A stretch of 34,994 bases of DNA from positions 1 through 34,994 of the forward strand of contig JAGAJI010000011.1 in NCBI GenBank assembly GCA_017626135.1. The letters run 5' to 3'. The stretch comes from Clostridia bacterium (GTDB lineage Bacteria; Bacillota; Clostridia; Christensenellales; Borkfalkiaceae). Under the pieces are notes generated by a model. That model was not told the DNA's origin. It was given only the letters and a program-made list of their open reading frames with translations, and made no database searches. Shown here piece after piece: positions 15,666 through 23,939 of this stretch. The position numbers and the translations under genes were made by a program. The first letter of the stretch is position 1. Every line of letters starts with the position of its first letter.

Positions 15666-17452
15666 GATACATTCCCTCCTTCTTGCGAGCTCTTTCTCGT
15701 CTGTTCCTCGTAAATTTCACGGTAGGTAGGGCAGGTTGCCATCAGCTCGTCGTGATTGCCGCAGGCAAGGATCTTACCGCCGTCGAGCAAAATAATCTTG
15801 TCGGCGTGTTCGACCGAAGTCACGCGCTGGGCGATGATAATCTTCGTCGTATCGGGAATTTCTTCCTTAAACGCCTGACGAATGAGGGCGTCCGTCTTGG
15901 TATCGACGGCGGACGTCGAGTCGTCCAAAATCAAGACTTTGGGTTTGCGAAGGAGGGCTCTCGCTATGCAAAGTCTCTGTTTCTGACCGCCCGACACGTT
16001 GGTGCCGCCCTGTTCGATATGGGTATCGTACCCGTCGGGGAAGGAACGGATAAATTCATCCGCTTGCGCAAGTTTGCACACCCGTTCGATATCCTCGTCC
16101 GTGGCGTTCTCGTCCCCCCAACGCAGGTTTTCCTTGATCGTGCCCGAGAACAGGACGTTCTTTTGCAGCACGACGGACACCTCTTTGCGCAGGGTATCCA
16201 AATCGTAGTCCTTGACGTTCACACCGCCGACGTACACGGTGCCTTCCGTCGTGTCGTACAGACGGGGAATGAGCTGAATGAGGGTGGTTTTGGACGAGCC
16301 CGTGCCGCCCAAAATACCCACCGTTTCCCCCGATTTGATATCGAGGTCGATGTCGGAAAGGGCGTATTTTTGCGCCTTTTTGGAATACTTGAAGTTGACG
16401 TTTTCAAAACGGATAGAGCCGTCTTTGACTTCCTGCACGCCGTTCTCGGGGCTGACGATGTCCGATTCCTCGTTCAATACTTCGGTGATACGTCTTGCCG
16501 ATTCCAAGGACATGGTGATCATGACGAACACCATGGAGAACATCATACAGCAGGAGAGAATCTGGATCCCGTACGTAATGAGTGCGGACAAATCCGCCGC
16601 CGCAAACGCGCCTTCGGGCAAAACGCCGCCGTTGGAAAATCCGTTGTTGATGATGATCGTGGTACCCAGGTACGAGATGAGCATCGCCGCCACGTTGATC
16701 ATCAACGTCATGAAGGGGTTGCTAAGCGCCATGATTTTTTCCGCCTTCGTAAAGTCGTCGCGAACCTCGCTCGCCGCCTTGTCGAATTTTTCCGTTTCGT
16801 AAGACTCACGCACGAAGGACTTTACCACGCGAATACCGCCCACGTTTTCCTGCACGGAATTGTTGAGCGCGTCGTACTTTTTGAAGATACGGCGGAAGAA
16901 GGGCATGACGTAGCGCATGATGCCGAAAATGGCGACGAACATCACGGGTACGATAGCAACGAAAATCCACGCAAGGGAAGGATTTTTGATAAAGCTCATG
17001 ATGATGGCGAAGATGAATTGCAAGGGCACGCGGATTGCGATACGCAGACACATCTGATAGGATTGTTGGACGTTGGTGACGTCCGTCGTCAGGCGGGTGA
17101 CCAAGGAGGACGTGGAGAATTTATCCACGTTTCCGAAGGAGAATTTCTGCACGCGATAAAACAGGTCGTGACGCAGGTTGCTCGCAAAGCCGCAGCTCGC
17201 TTTCGCCGCAAATCGCCCTGCAAGCACGCCGCTGGTGAGCGAGCAGATCGCAAGCCCGAGCAGGATTCCCCCGTAGAGCAGAATCGTCTGCATGGCGTCC
17301 GACCTCGACAAGACGTCCTCGTTGATCATTTCCGCCATAAAAAAGGGAATGAGACATTCGCAGAACGCCTCGATCGCCATGAAAATAGGCGTGATCAGCG
17401 ACGGAATTTTGTACTGCCGTACGCTTTTAAGTAAAGTTTTTATCATATTCAC
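15653..17452 (-). CDS. ABC exporter subunit with degenerate ATPase site (heterodimer partner 1)
   Basis: A half-transporter of about 600 residues, six helices plus ATPase domain. Walker A is GGTGSSKTTL and the signature VSGGQKQRL. Walker B reads VLILDDSTSAVD, with Asp where the catalytic Glu should be, and the switch position is Gln (IIAQRVTSV) instead of His. This pair of changes is the mark of the non-catalytic site of heterodimeric type IV exporters, so the partner downstream supplies the working residues. Start: the frame opens with a GTG at 17464 inside the GGAGGTG site. The GTG at 17452, about 10 bases after it, fits best; the ATG at 17446 (MIKTLLKSVRQYK) is also possible. Confidence 0.92.
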   Translation of the reverse strand: MNMIKTLLKSVRQYKIPSLITPIFMAIEAFCECLIPFFMAEMINEDVLSRSDAMQTILLYGGILLGLAICSLTSGVLAGRFAAKASCGFASNLRHDLFYRVQKFSFGNVDKFSTSSLVTRLTTDVTNVQQSYQMCLRIAIRVPLQFIFAIIMSFIKNPSLAWIFVAIVPVMFVAIFGIMRYVMPFFRRIFKKYDALNNSVQENVGGIRVVKSFVRESYETEKFDKAASEVRDDFTKAEKIMALSNPFMTLMINVAAMLISYLGTTIIINNGFSNGGVLPEGAFAAADLSALITYGIQILSCCMMFSMVFVMITMSLESARRITEVLNEESDIVSPENGVQEVKDGSIRFENVNFKYSKKAQKYALSDIDLDIKSGETVGILGGTGSSKTTLIQLIPRLYDTTEGTVYVGGVNVKDYDLDTLRKEVSVVLQKNVLFSGTIKENLRWGDENATDEDIERVCKLAQADEFIRSFPDGYDTHIEQGGTNVSGGQKQRLCIARALLRKPKVLILDDSTSAVDTKTDALIRQAFKEEIPDTTKIIIAQRVTSVEHADKIILLDGGKILACGNHDELMATCPTYREIYEEQTRKSSQEGGNVSWRK

Positions 17453-17483
17453 TCGGTTTATCACCTCCGAAAAGTAGAGTTTT

Positions 17484-17503
17484 CCTTATATTAAAATATA
17501 AGG
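17484..17503. promoter_or_regulatory. Operator-like palindrome in the exporter leader
   Basis: CCTTATATT-AA-AATATAAGG, a perfect 20-bp palindrome about 20-40 bases downstream of the -10 and just before the ribosome site. The position and symmetry fit a repressor site (PadR/MarR-like), or an RNA hairpin. Confidence 0.6.
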
Positions 17504-17522
17504 AATTGTTCGTTCACCCTCT

Positions 17523-17551
17523 ATTATATTTTTTCTTGTTTATAAAGTCAA
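17523..17551 (-). promoter_or_regulatory. Promoter of the heterodimeric exporter operon
   Basis: Minus strand: -35 TTGACT (17546-17551), 17-base spacer, -10 TATAAT (17523-17528). Confidence 0.75.
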
Positions 17552-17650
17552 CTATTTGCATGATAAAATTCCCTCTTTCACACAACTTTCATTTTTTCAT
17601 TCTGTGAAAAACGTTCATTTTTTTCTAAACGGGCATACCATGTACGAGAT

Positions 17651-17688
17651 GAAGCCGCCGCGTTCGCTTTCGCAAACGCGGCGGCTTC
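17651..17688. terminator. Long GC-rich hairpin downstream of clpB
   Basis: GAAGCCGCCGCGTT and its complement form a 17-bp stem with one mismatch and a TTTC loop, 22 bases after the clpB stop. The T-rich flank is on the plus side; on the minus strand there is no clear T run, so termination of clpB is likely but not certain. Confidence 0.55.
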
Positions 17689-17710
17689 CTTCCTTTTTCA
17701 AAAACCAAAA

Positions 17711-20305
17711 TTACGAAAGGACGAGCTGTCCGTCCTTCACGGTGACCGTGATGCGGTCGCCGGGCATAAACTTCCCTGCCAGAATTTCCTTCGCGAGCAT
17801 CGTCTCCAAGGAATGTTGGATATACCTCTTCAACGGTCTTGCCCCGTAAATGGGGTCGTAGCCCTGCTCCACGATATAGTTCACCGCCTCGTCCGACAAG
17901 GTCAGATAGAGCTGTTTCTCTTCGAGACGAGCAACGAGCTCCCCTGCCATCAAATGAACGATCGAGCCGATCTCCGTTCTCGTCAACGGTTTGAAGAAGA
18001 CGATTTCGTCCAAACGATTCAAAAATTCCGGTCTGAACGAGGCTTTCAACAGCCTGTTCACTTCCTCTTTCGCCTCGTCGGAAATTTCACCGTTCTCCTG
18101 AATCCCGTCCAAAATCGCGGTCGAACCCAAGTTGGAAGTCAGAATAATGACGGTGTTTTTGAAATCCACCGTTCTACCCTGCCCGTCGGTAATTCTCCCG
18201 TCGTCGAGTACCTGCAACAGCACGTTGAACACGTCGGGGTGCGCCTTTTCCACCTCGTCGAAGAGCACGACGGAGTAGGGTTTTCTGCGCACCGCCTCGG
18301 TGAGCTGACCGCCCTCGTCGTACCCCACGTATCCCGGAGGCGCGCCGATGAGACGGGACACGGAATATTTCTCCATGTACTCGCTCATGTCGATACGGAT
18401 CATATTCTTTTCATCGTCGAAAAGGGAACGCGCCAGCGTCTTGGCGAGCTCCGTCTTGCCCACGCCCGTGGGGCCTAAGAACAGGAAGGAACCTATCGGA
18501 CGGTCGGGATCGGCAATCCCCGCACGCGAACGCAAGATGGCGTCCGCCACCGCGGTCACCGCTTCGTCCTGCCCGATCACACGCTCGTGCAAGGTCTTAT
18601 CGAGGCGCAACAGCTTCTCCCGTTCCCCTTCCAAAAGTTTGGCAACGGGGATCCCCGTCCAGCGCGCGACGATACGGGAAATTTCTTCCTCCGTCACACG
18701 GTCACGAAGGAGAGAATTTTCGCTTGAACGCATACCTGCCCCCTTCGCTTGCGTTTTTTCACACTCTTCGAGCTGCTTTTTCAGCTCGGGAATTTTGCCG
18801 TATTGAAGAACGGACGCCGTCTCCAAATCGTATTCCCTTTGCGCCTTTTCGAGGCTCGCATTCGCCGCTTCCAACTGTTCGCGGAGCTTTTGCACCTTGC
18901 CGATGGAATTTCTCTCGTTCTCCCATTTCGCCTTCATCTCGGCGTACTGCGCCCTGTGTTCGGAGAGTTCCTTTTGAATCTCTTCCAAATGTCCTTTGGA
19001 CAGTTCGTCCGTCTCCTTTTTCAAGGCGTTCTCCTCAATTTCCAGCTGCATAATCTTCCGCGAAATCTCGTCCATCTCGGAAGGCATGGACTGCATTTCC
19101 GTCTTGATGAGCGCGCACGCCTCGTCCACGAGGTCGATTGCCTTGTCGGGCAGGAAACGGTCGGTGATGTAGCGGTTGGACAGGGTCGCCGCGGCGATCA
19201 GGGCGTTGTCCTGAATTTTCACGCCGTGGTAGACTTCGTACCGCTCCTTCAACCCACGCAAAATAGAAATGGTATCTTCCACCGTCGGTTCTCCGACGAG
19301 CACGGGTTGGAATCTACGCTCGAGCGCAGGGTCTTTTTCGATATATTTTCTGTACTCGTCAAGGGTGGTCGCGCCGATACAATGGAGCTCCCCACGCGCC
19401 AGCATGGGTTTCAAGAGGTTCCCCGCGTCCATGGCGCCGTCCGTCTTGCCTGCGCCCACGATGGTATGCAGCTCGTCGATGAACAGAATGATGCCGCCGT
19501 CGCTCTTTTTCACTTCGGCAAGGACGGCTTTAAGTCGTTCTTCGAACTCCCCACGGAATTTCGCGCCCGCAATCAGCGCGCCGATATCGAGGGAAAAGAG
19601 TTTGCGGTTTTTGAGGGAATCGGGCACGTCGCCCTTGACGATTCTTATCGCCAACCCTTCCGCGATTGCCGTTTTGCCCACGCCCGCCTCGCCGATGAGA
19701 ACGGGGTTATTCTTGGTCTTTCTCGACAGAATCCGAATGACGTTTCGAATTTCCTCGTCACGCCCGATGACGGGGTCGAGCTTCTGTGAACGCGCCTTTT
19801 CGACGAGATCGGTGCCGTATTTGTTGAGCACGTCGTACGTATCTTCGGGGTTCTCGCTGTCTACCCGACGGCTCCCGCGCACGCTCGCCAACGCCTGCAT
19901 AAAAGCGTTCGTCTCGATATTGAACTCCTTGAAAATCTTTTTGAGCGTTCCGTCCGCCTTTTCCAAAAGTCCGTAGAAGAGGTGCTCCACGGAAAGGTAG
20001 GAGTCCCCCATTTTATTCATCTGCGACTCCCCTTCTTCCAGAGCGTCCGCCAACGCACGGGAGGTATACTCCTCGCCGCCGCTCACTTTGGGGAGCTTGG
20101 CGATTTCCCTTTCGAGTGCGGAGGCAAACGCCTTCTCGTCCTTATTCATCTTTTTGAGAAGTGCGGGAATGAGCCCGTCTTCTTCCGTCGCGAGCGCATA
20201 GGCAAGATGCAGCTGTCCGATTTCCTGATTGCCGTATTCGCGCGCGATCTTTTGCGCTTTTCCAAGCGCCGCTATTGATTTTTCCGTAAACTTACGCATA
20301 TCCAT
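17711..20305 (-). CDS. clpB: ClpB, AAA+ protein disaggregase
   Basis: A hexameric chaperone that rescues aggregated proteins with DnaK/GrpE. At 864 residues it is normal for ClpB. Order: Clp N-domain (about 1-145, [17 protein letters not shown] and a second similar repeat), AAA1 with Walker A GEAGVGKT (205-212) and Walker [11 protein letters not shown], a coiled-coil middle domain (about 405-525, the ClpB hallmark), and AAA2 with [15 protein letters not shown] near residue 600 and [16 protein letters not shown]. It ends in the usual C-terminal domain. The frame is open 28 codons further upstream, but the ATG at 20305 follows an AAGGAG site and gives the standard start [21 protein letters not shown] hairpin lies just before the ribosome site. 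No CIRCE element is seen. Confidence 0.96.
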   Translation of the reverse strand: MDMRKFTEKSIAALGKAQKIAREYGNQEIGQLHLAYALATEEDGLIPALLKKMNKDEKAFASALEREIAKLPKVSGGEEYTSRALADALEEGESQMNKMGDSYLSVEHLFYGLLEKADGTLKKIFKEFNIETNAFMQALASVRGSRRVDSENPEDTYDVLNKYGTDLVEKARSQKLDPVIGRDEEIRNVIRILSRKTKNNPVLIGEAGVGKTAIAEGLAIRIVKGDVPDSLKNRKLFSLDIGALIAGAKFRGEFEERLKAVLAEVKKSDGGIILFIDELHTIVGAGKTDGAMDAGNLLKPMLARGELHCIGATTLDEYRKYIEKDPALERRFQPVLVGEPTVEDTISILRGLKERYEVYHGVKIQDNALIAAATLSNRYITDRFLPDKAIDLVDEACALIKTEMQSMPSEMDEISRKIMQLEIEENALKKETDELSKGHLEEIQKELSEHRAQYAEMKAKWENERNSIGKVQKLREQLEAANASLEKAQREYDLETASVLQYGKIPELKKQLEECEKTQAKGAGMRSSENSLLRDRVTEEEISRIVARWTGIPVAKLLEGEREKLLRLDKTLHERVIGQDEAVTAVADAILRSRAGIADPDRPIGSFLFLGPTGVGKTELAKTLARSLFDDEKNMIRIDMSEYMEKYSVSRLIGAPPGYVGYDEGGQLTEAVRRKPYSVVLFDEVEKAHPDVFNVLLQVLDDGRITDGQGRTVDFKNTVIILTSNLGSTAILDGIQENGEISDEAKEEVNRLLKASFRPEFLNRLDEIVFFKPLTRTEIGSIVHLMAGELVARLEEKQLYLTLSDEAVNYIVEQGYDPIYGARPLKRYIQHSLETMLAKEILAGKFMPGDRITVTVKDGQLVLS

Positions 20306-20420
20306 AACGCACTCCTTCGGCGCTTGCCGCGCCTTTTTTCTTTTGACTATTTGTACACCAAAGCGAAAATTTCTAAACGTTCTTTTCAAACTTTTCGTAA
20401 AAAACGTCTTTTCGACAATG

Positions 20421-20448
20421 AAAAAAGACGGTAAATTACCGTCTTTTT
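20421..20448 (-). terminator. Terminator of the yfbR-like/zinc-ribbon operon
   Basis: AAAAAAGACGGTAA / TTACCGTCTTTTT: an A/T-flanked hairpin with T runs on both strands. On the minus strand it is 31 bases after the zinc-ribbon gene. Confidence 0.8.
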
Positions 20449-20478
20449 GTCACTCGTCTCATACATGGTACCGCCGTT

Positions 20479-20826
20479 TTATTTGAAAATCTGCGTAAGC
20501 ACGAAAATGACGACGAAGATCGCCATCGCAACGCACGTTACGATAAAACGGATCTTCCCCTTCTTTTCTTCGCTCATCGGTACGTAGATCCGATGTCCGC
20601 AGGTGGGACAAACGCCCTTTTCCATGAGCGTGCCGCATTTGGAACAATGGATCTCGTCGGGCGTCTTATCCTCGATCACGCCGAAAATCTTTCCCTTCTT
20701 CGCAGGGGTTCTTTCCGCTTGGGGTGTCGTTGCGCTCTCCGTCCCTCGTTCTTGCGACTGCTCTTGCATCGCGTCGTCCATCTGCTTTAAGATTTCCGCT
20801 TCCTGTTCCCGTCTTTTCTTACTCAT
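20479..20826 (-). CDS. Zinc-ribbon protein with C-terminal membrane helix
   Basis: A 115-residue protein of unknown function. It has a charged N-terminal coil (MSKKRREQEAEILKQMDDAM), a disordered linker (to about residue 55), a zinc ribbon CSKC-x8-CPTC (about 61-76, IHCSKCGTLMEKGVCPTCGH) and a single C-terminal membrane helix (about 95-113, IVTCVAMAIFVVIFVLTQI). It should be tail-anchored with the ribbon in the cytoplasm. The frame also opens at a TTG six bases earlier, but the ATG at 20826 lies two bases after the stop of the yfbR-like gene, so the two are translationally coupled. No family name is assigned. Confidence 0.75.
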   Translation of the reverse strand: MSKKRREQEAEILKQMDDAMQEQSQERGTESATTPQAERTPAKKGKIFGVIEDKTPDEIHCSKCGTLMEKGVCPTCGHRIYVPMSEEKKGKIRFIVTCVAMAIFVVIFVLTQIFK

Positions 20827-20828
20827 CC

Positions 20829-21413
20829 TCAAAATCCTTCCAAATCGTCGAGGGTGAGCTCGAACGAGCGAATGAAATGTTCGAAGAAATATTCCACCTC
20901 GGGCATCTTCAAATTATGCAGATCCTTTTCAATGGACTTCTTCGCCTTGGTGAATTCGGTGTTCCCTGAGCGGAACTCTTCGAGACATTTGATATACGCA
21001 GACAGGCGGTCTGCCGCCTTGACGAGACGGTACTCCTGACTGTCCTCGTCCGCGAGCACGTAGGGCGCGATGTGAATTTCCATTTCTTTGGGGAGCATGG
21101 AGGCAATCTTTCTGCTCGCCACCTTTTCAAGCTCCTTGTACGCGCCGCGAATACTCTCGTCGTAATATTTCACGGGCGTGGGCAAGTCCCCCGTCATGAC
21201 CTCGCTGGTCTCGTGATACATGGCGTAGAGGACGGTGGTGAGCACGTCGGCGTTGCCGTCGAAAACTTCGTTGTGAATGGTCACCAAGGAGTGCGCGAGC
21301 ATGGCGACGGACTGGGAGTGTTCCATAATGTTCTCCTCCCGTACCGAGCGCATGAGCTGCCAACGCTTGATGTATTTCATTCTGTCCATATAGGCATAAA
21401 AATCGTAACGCAT
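20829..21413 (-). CDS. yfbR: YfbR-like HD-domain 5'-deoxynucleotidase
   Basis: Removes the 5' phosphate from deoxynucleoside monophosphates. The 194-residue product is close to E. coli YfbR (199). Conserved segments: YIKRWQLMRSVREENIMEHSQSVAMLAH (R22/R25 region and H32), MYHETSEVMTGDLPTPVKY (H67, E68, E71, D76) and VKAADRLSAYIKC with the late Asp. The HD dyad reads His-Glu here instead of His-Asp. The frame is open 38 codons further upstream; the ATG at 21413 follows GAGGAAG and gives the family start. It is coupled to the zinc-ribbon gene and divergent from the thiamine transporter. Confidence 0.88.
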   Translation of the reverse strand: MRYDFYAYMDRMKYIKRWQLMRSVREENIMEHSQSVAMLAHSLVTIHNEVFDGNADVLTTVLYAMYHETSEVMTGDLPTPVKYYDESIRGAYKELEKVASRKIASMLPKEMEIHIAPYVLADEDSQEYRLVKAADRLSAYIKCLEEFRSGNTEFTKAKKSIEKDLHNLKMPEVEYFFEHFIRSFELTLDDLEGF

Positions 21414-21442
21414 TTTTTCTTCCTCTTTCGGCTTTGAAACGA

Positions 21443-21472
21443 TTGACAAAGCCGCACGTATTGTTTTATAAT
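21443..21472 (+). promoter_or_regulatory. Promoter for the TPP riboswitch and thiamine transporter
   Basis: TTGACA (21443-21448), 18-base spacer, TATAAT (21467-21472), about 23 bases before the riboswitch. Confidence 0.8.
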
Positions 21473-21494
21473 GTAAGTACAAAAATTTGATATA

Positions 21495-21580
21495 CCGTCG
21501 TGGGTGCTTTGCGAACTTTTTCCGCAAGGCTGAGATTATACCATTCGAATCGGCAGGGTAATCCCTGAGCGAAAGACGCC
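21495..21580 (+). ncRNA. TPP (THI element) riboswitch
   Basis: Conserved TPP-aptamer blocks in order: CGTGGGTGC (P1/P2 side), a P2 stem CTTTGCG/CGCAAGG, the invariant CTGAGA right after it, then ACCATTCGAATC, a CAGGG-TAAT-CCCTG stem in the P4/P5 position, GAGCG, and the closing GACG pairing with CGTC. It binds thiamine pyrophosphate. A terminator hairpin follows before a thiamine transporter gene, which is the classical arrangement. The P4/P5 arm differs in sequence from the commonest forms but keeps the pairing. Confidence 0.9.
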
Positions 21581-21622
21581 TTGTTTTTTGTTTTCATTTT
21601 ACAAGACAGACAGGAGTATTGT

Positions 21623-21649
21623 ACGCCCACGTTTTCGTGGGTGTTTTTT
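21623..21649 (+). terminator. Riboswitch expression-platform terminator
   Basis: ACGCCCACG-TTTT-CGTGGGTGT with a T run, between the aptamer and the transporter start. Expected to form when TPP is bound. An antiterminator partner was not worked out. Confidence 0.75.
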
Positions 21650-21672
21650 CTTCGACGGTAAAAGGAGGTTTT

Positions 21673-22779
21673 ATGTTTCTCAATTCCCTTTTGGACGACG
21701 TGAAGCTGTATCCGTTCTTATTCGATACGCCCTTTGACGCCGTTCGAGCCATTGCGATCTGGTCGAGCCTTGCGCTCCTCGTCTCGCACCTGGTATGCCT
21801 GTTCGTCTTGAAAGGCGACGCGCGCAAACAGTTCCTCGCCCCCGCAGGGTTCACGTGGATCGCGTACGCCTGCGTACTTAGCACCGTACAACTCGTCCTT
21901 TCCTTCATCGAGGACGGCGTGGAAACTATCCTGTTCGTGCCCCTGTTGATTTTGCTCGTGTGCCTTGCGGCAAGCGCCGTTTTGCTCCTTTGGAAGCGGA
22001 CGAAACCGATGTTGATCGTGCTCGGCAGCGTGTGCGGGGCGGCGTTCATCGCAACCATGGTATGCCTCTTCGTGCATTTTGCCTCGGGCAACGCCGCGGA
22101 AAACAACTGGCTGACCAACGCGGACGTGCAGTCGGTCAACCTGTATATCAGCAGCCTGATCGGCGTGCTCGCACTCCTTCTCATCACGTGGTATTTCGGC
22201 AGAGGCGAGAGCAAGGAATTTGATTCCAAGTCCATCACCTACGCCGGGATCTGCATCGCCATGAGCTTTGCGCTGTCTTATCTTCGCCTCATTCGTATGC
22301 CGCAGGGCGGCTCGATCACGCCCGCCTCGCTGTTGCCCCTCATGATCTATGCGTACTTATTCGGCGTGCGCAAAGGGGTGTTCGCAGGGTTTGCCTACGG
22401 ACTTTTGCAGGCGTTGCAGGATCCGACTATTTTGCACCCGGCGCAGTTCTTGCTCGACTACCCCGTCGCGTTCGCGTGGATCGGGATCGCAGGGATTTTC
22501 GCGAAGGTGGAAAAGCTCGACAAGTATCCGCAGATCCGATTCGCGTGCGGCGCGATTTTGGCAGGACTTGGCAGATTTGCCATGCACTTCCTTTCAGGTG
22601 CGTTTGCGTTCGGCGCGTTTGCTCCCGAAGGCACGCCCGTGCTCTTGTATAGCCTCACTTATCAAGCGGGCTACGTACTGCCCGACTTGGCGATTGCCGT
22701 AGTTGTCGGCATCCTCTTATTCTCCTCCAAAACGTTCGTCAAAGAACTGCGTTCGGTGAAGAAAATAAGTGCTCGATAA
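21673..22779 (+). CDS. thiT: ThiT-like thiamine transporter with N-terminal membrane extension
   Basis: The S-component of an energy-coupling-factor transporter that imports thiamine. The C-terminal part (about 188-355) carries the ThiT pattern: ITYAGICIAMSFALSYLRL, MPQGGSITPASLLPLMIYAY, GVRKGVFAGFAYGLLQALQD, HPAQFLLDYPVAFAWIGIAG and the final LTYQAGYVLPDLAIAV helix. Known ThiT proteins are about 180-200 residues; this one is 368. The extra N-terminal 180 residues hold about five helices (24-46, 57-79, 84-107, 112-134, 158-175) with no recognised motif. The ATG at 21673 follows GGAGG; upstream in-frame sequence overlaps the terminator. Control by the TPP riboswitch supports the substrate. Confidence 0.9.
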   Translation: MFLNSLLDDVKLYPFLFDTPFDAVRAIAIWSSLALLVSHLVCLFVLKGDARKQFLAPAGFTWIAYACVLSTVQLVLSFIEDGVETILFVPLLILLVCLAASAVLLLWKRTKPMLIVLGSVCGAAFIATMVCLFVHFASGNAAENNWLTNADVQSVNLYISSLIGVLALLLITWYFGRGESKEFDSKSITYAGICIAMSFALSYLRLIRMPQGGSITPASLLPLMIYAYLFGVRKGVFAGFAYGLLQALQDPTILHPAQFLLDYPVAFAWIGIAGIFAKVEKLDKYPQIRFACGAILAGLGRFAMHFLSGAFAFGAFAPEGTPVLLYSLTYQAGYVLPDLAIAVVVGILLFSSKTFVKELRSVKKISAR

Positions 22780-22806
22780 AGACATGGTATAGCCGTTTGG
22801 CTTTTT

Positions 22807-22850
22807 CTGTCGCCCGTCTTTGTTTTTACAAAGACGGGCGACAGTTTTTT
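22807..22850. terminator. Strong terminator between thiT and rimM (convergent)
   Basis: CTGTCGCCCGTCTTTGT and its complement form a 17-bp stem with a TTTT loop, followed by six T. The T run on the plus strand touches the rimM stop, which it partly overlaps. Confidence 0.92.
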
Positions 22851-23349
22851 AATACACCGCGATTTCGTCGAACTTGGCTTTGTTGACGACGATTTTTCCG
22901 CCCTCGATATCGAACTTGACGATGACGCCGTTGACGGAGGGGAAGAGAATGGTTTTGCCGTCCTTTTCAAGGGTATAGACGTCGGAGGAAAGGTTTTGGA
23001 TTTCCTGGACCACGCCGAGGACTTCGCCCTCTTCCGTTTCGCAAGTGAGTCCGAGGATATCGACGATATAGTGTCGACCTTCTTCCAAAGGCGGCGCATC
23101 CTCGCGCGCGCCCTCTAATTTTTTCCCGCGAAAAAGTTCCGCCGCGTTGCGGTCGGGAATCCCGCGCAAATTCATATACGCCGCACCATCGGGGCCGACG
23201 CGGAAGGAGAGGATTTTATAAGGTATATCGTCGATATACACCGTACCGAACTCCTTGACGTCCTCGGGAAAATCGGTATACGTTTTTACCTTCAATTCCC
23301 CGCGTACCCCCTGCGGTTTTAACACTTCGCCGATCACAAGACGATCCAT
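22849..23349 (-). CDS. rimM: RimM, 16S rRNA processing protein
   Basis: A late assembly factor of the 30S subunit. The 166-residue product has the N-terminal RimM domain (MDRLVIGEVLKPQGVRGELK, YTDFPEDVKEF, then RGIPDRNAAELFRGKKL) and the C-terminal PRC-barrel (HYIVDILGLTCETEEGEVLG, ILFPSVNGVIVKFD). Length is normal. The usual order is rpsP-khpA-rimM-trmD-rplS; here rimM is cut off from khpA by a 307-base gap holding a hairpin repeat, and it is the last gene before a strong terminator, with no trmD. An AGGAG-like site precedes the ATG. Confidence 0.95.
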   Translation of the reverse strand: MDRLVIGEVLKPQGVRGELKVKTYTDFPEDVKEFGTVYIDDIPYKILSFRVGPDGAAYMNLRGIPDRNAAELFRGKKLEGAREDAPPLEEGRHYIVDILGLTCETEEGEVLGVVQEIQNLSSDVYTLEKDGKTILFPSVNGVIVKFDIEGGKIVVNKAKFDEIAVY

Positions 23350-23374
23350 GTTTTTTCTCCTTTGATTTGTTGTT

Positions 23375-23600
23375 GGAAGTCCAGAAACTCAGTTTCTGGC
23401 AGATTCCAAAGACAGAGTCTTTGGTGGGGTGTGGGGTGAAACCCCGCAAGCGGACCCCAAAAAAGCGAACGCAGTTCGCGTTCCAACCGCGAAGCGGTTC
23501 CCTCGCTCGAAGAGCGAAACGTTCGGACCCTATTTACACTCCCTCAGTCAGCTGCGTTGTCAGCTCCCTTTGCACAAGGGCTTCTTGGGAACTCACTCCG
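23375..23600. repeat. Modular hairpin repeat, copy 2 (fills the khpA-rimM gap)
   Basis: Successive plus-strand hairpins with three-base loops: CCAGAAAC-TCA-GTTTCTGG (23381-23399), CCAAAGAC-AGA-GTCTTTGG (23406-23424), GGGGT-GAA-ACCCC (23433-23445), GCGAAC-GCA-GTTCGC (23465-23479), AACCGC-GAA-GCGGTT (23485-23499) and CGCTC-GAA-GAGCG (23504-23516). A block CTCCCTCAGTCAGCTGCG with CCCTT/AAGGG (to about 23590) resembles a repeat that is common in Clostridia. The segment from GGAAGTCC to TTTGG aligns with the minus strand of copy 1. Confidence 0.75.
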
Positions 23601-23656
23601 CCGTATAGGTCAAAAAAAGGCTTTTATGCAAAGCCTTTTTTCTTTTTTTACCGATC

Positions 23657-23920
23657 CTATTCTACGTCCGCATCCACGGCGTCGCCGCCTCTTTCGCGGA
23701 TCTCCACGACGTATTTCTTTTCGCTTGCAGGGGTAGCCGCGCGCACGATCGTACGCATCGCCTTTGCAATTTTACCCTGCTTGCCGATCACTTTGCCCAT
23801 GTCGGAGGGAGAAAGCACGACGGTCACTTCGATTACACGGTCCTTTTCATGGACGATATATTCTACGTTTTCCTTGTCTTCCGCAAACTGCCCGACGATG
23901 TATTTGATTAAATCAAGCAT
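23657..23920 (-). CDS. khpA: KhpA, KH-domain RNA-binding protein
   Basis: A small single-KH-domain protein that, with KhpB, binds RNA and affects cell division and elongation in Firmicutes. The 87-residue product starts MLDLIKYIVGQFAEDKENVEY and has the KH loop VIGKQGKIAKAMRTIVRAA (GxxG at about 47-50). It is downstream of rpsP by 19 bases in the usual order. The C-terminus is slightly extended and acidic (GGDAVDADVE). Confidence 0.93.
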   Translation of the reverse strand: MLDLIKYIVGQFAEDKENVEYIVHEKDRVIEVTVVLSPSDMGKVIGKQGKIAKAMRTIVRAATPASEKKYVVEIRERGGDAVDADVE

Positions 23921-23939
23921 GATAAACTCCCGTCGCTAC

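Noticed and set aside
15683..17434. 583-residue open frame opposite the exporter subunit
   Set aside because: Shadow of the ABC gene on the other strand; rich in His, Asp and Arg, with no domain.
21495..21580. Considered as a tRNA because of TTCGAATC
   Set aside because: No cloverleaf can be drawn, and the conserved CTGAGA block plus the transporter context identify a TPP riboswitch.
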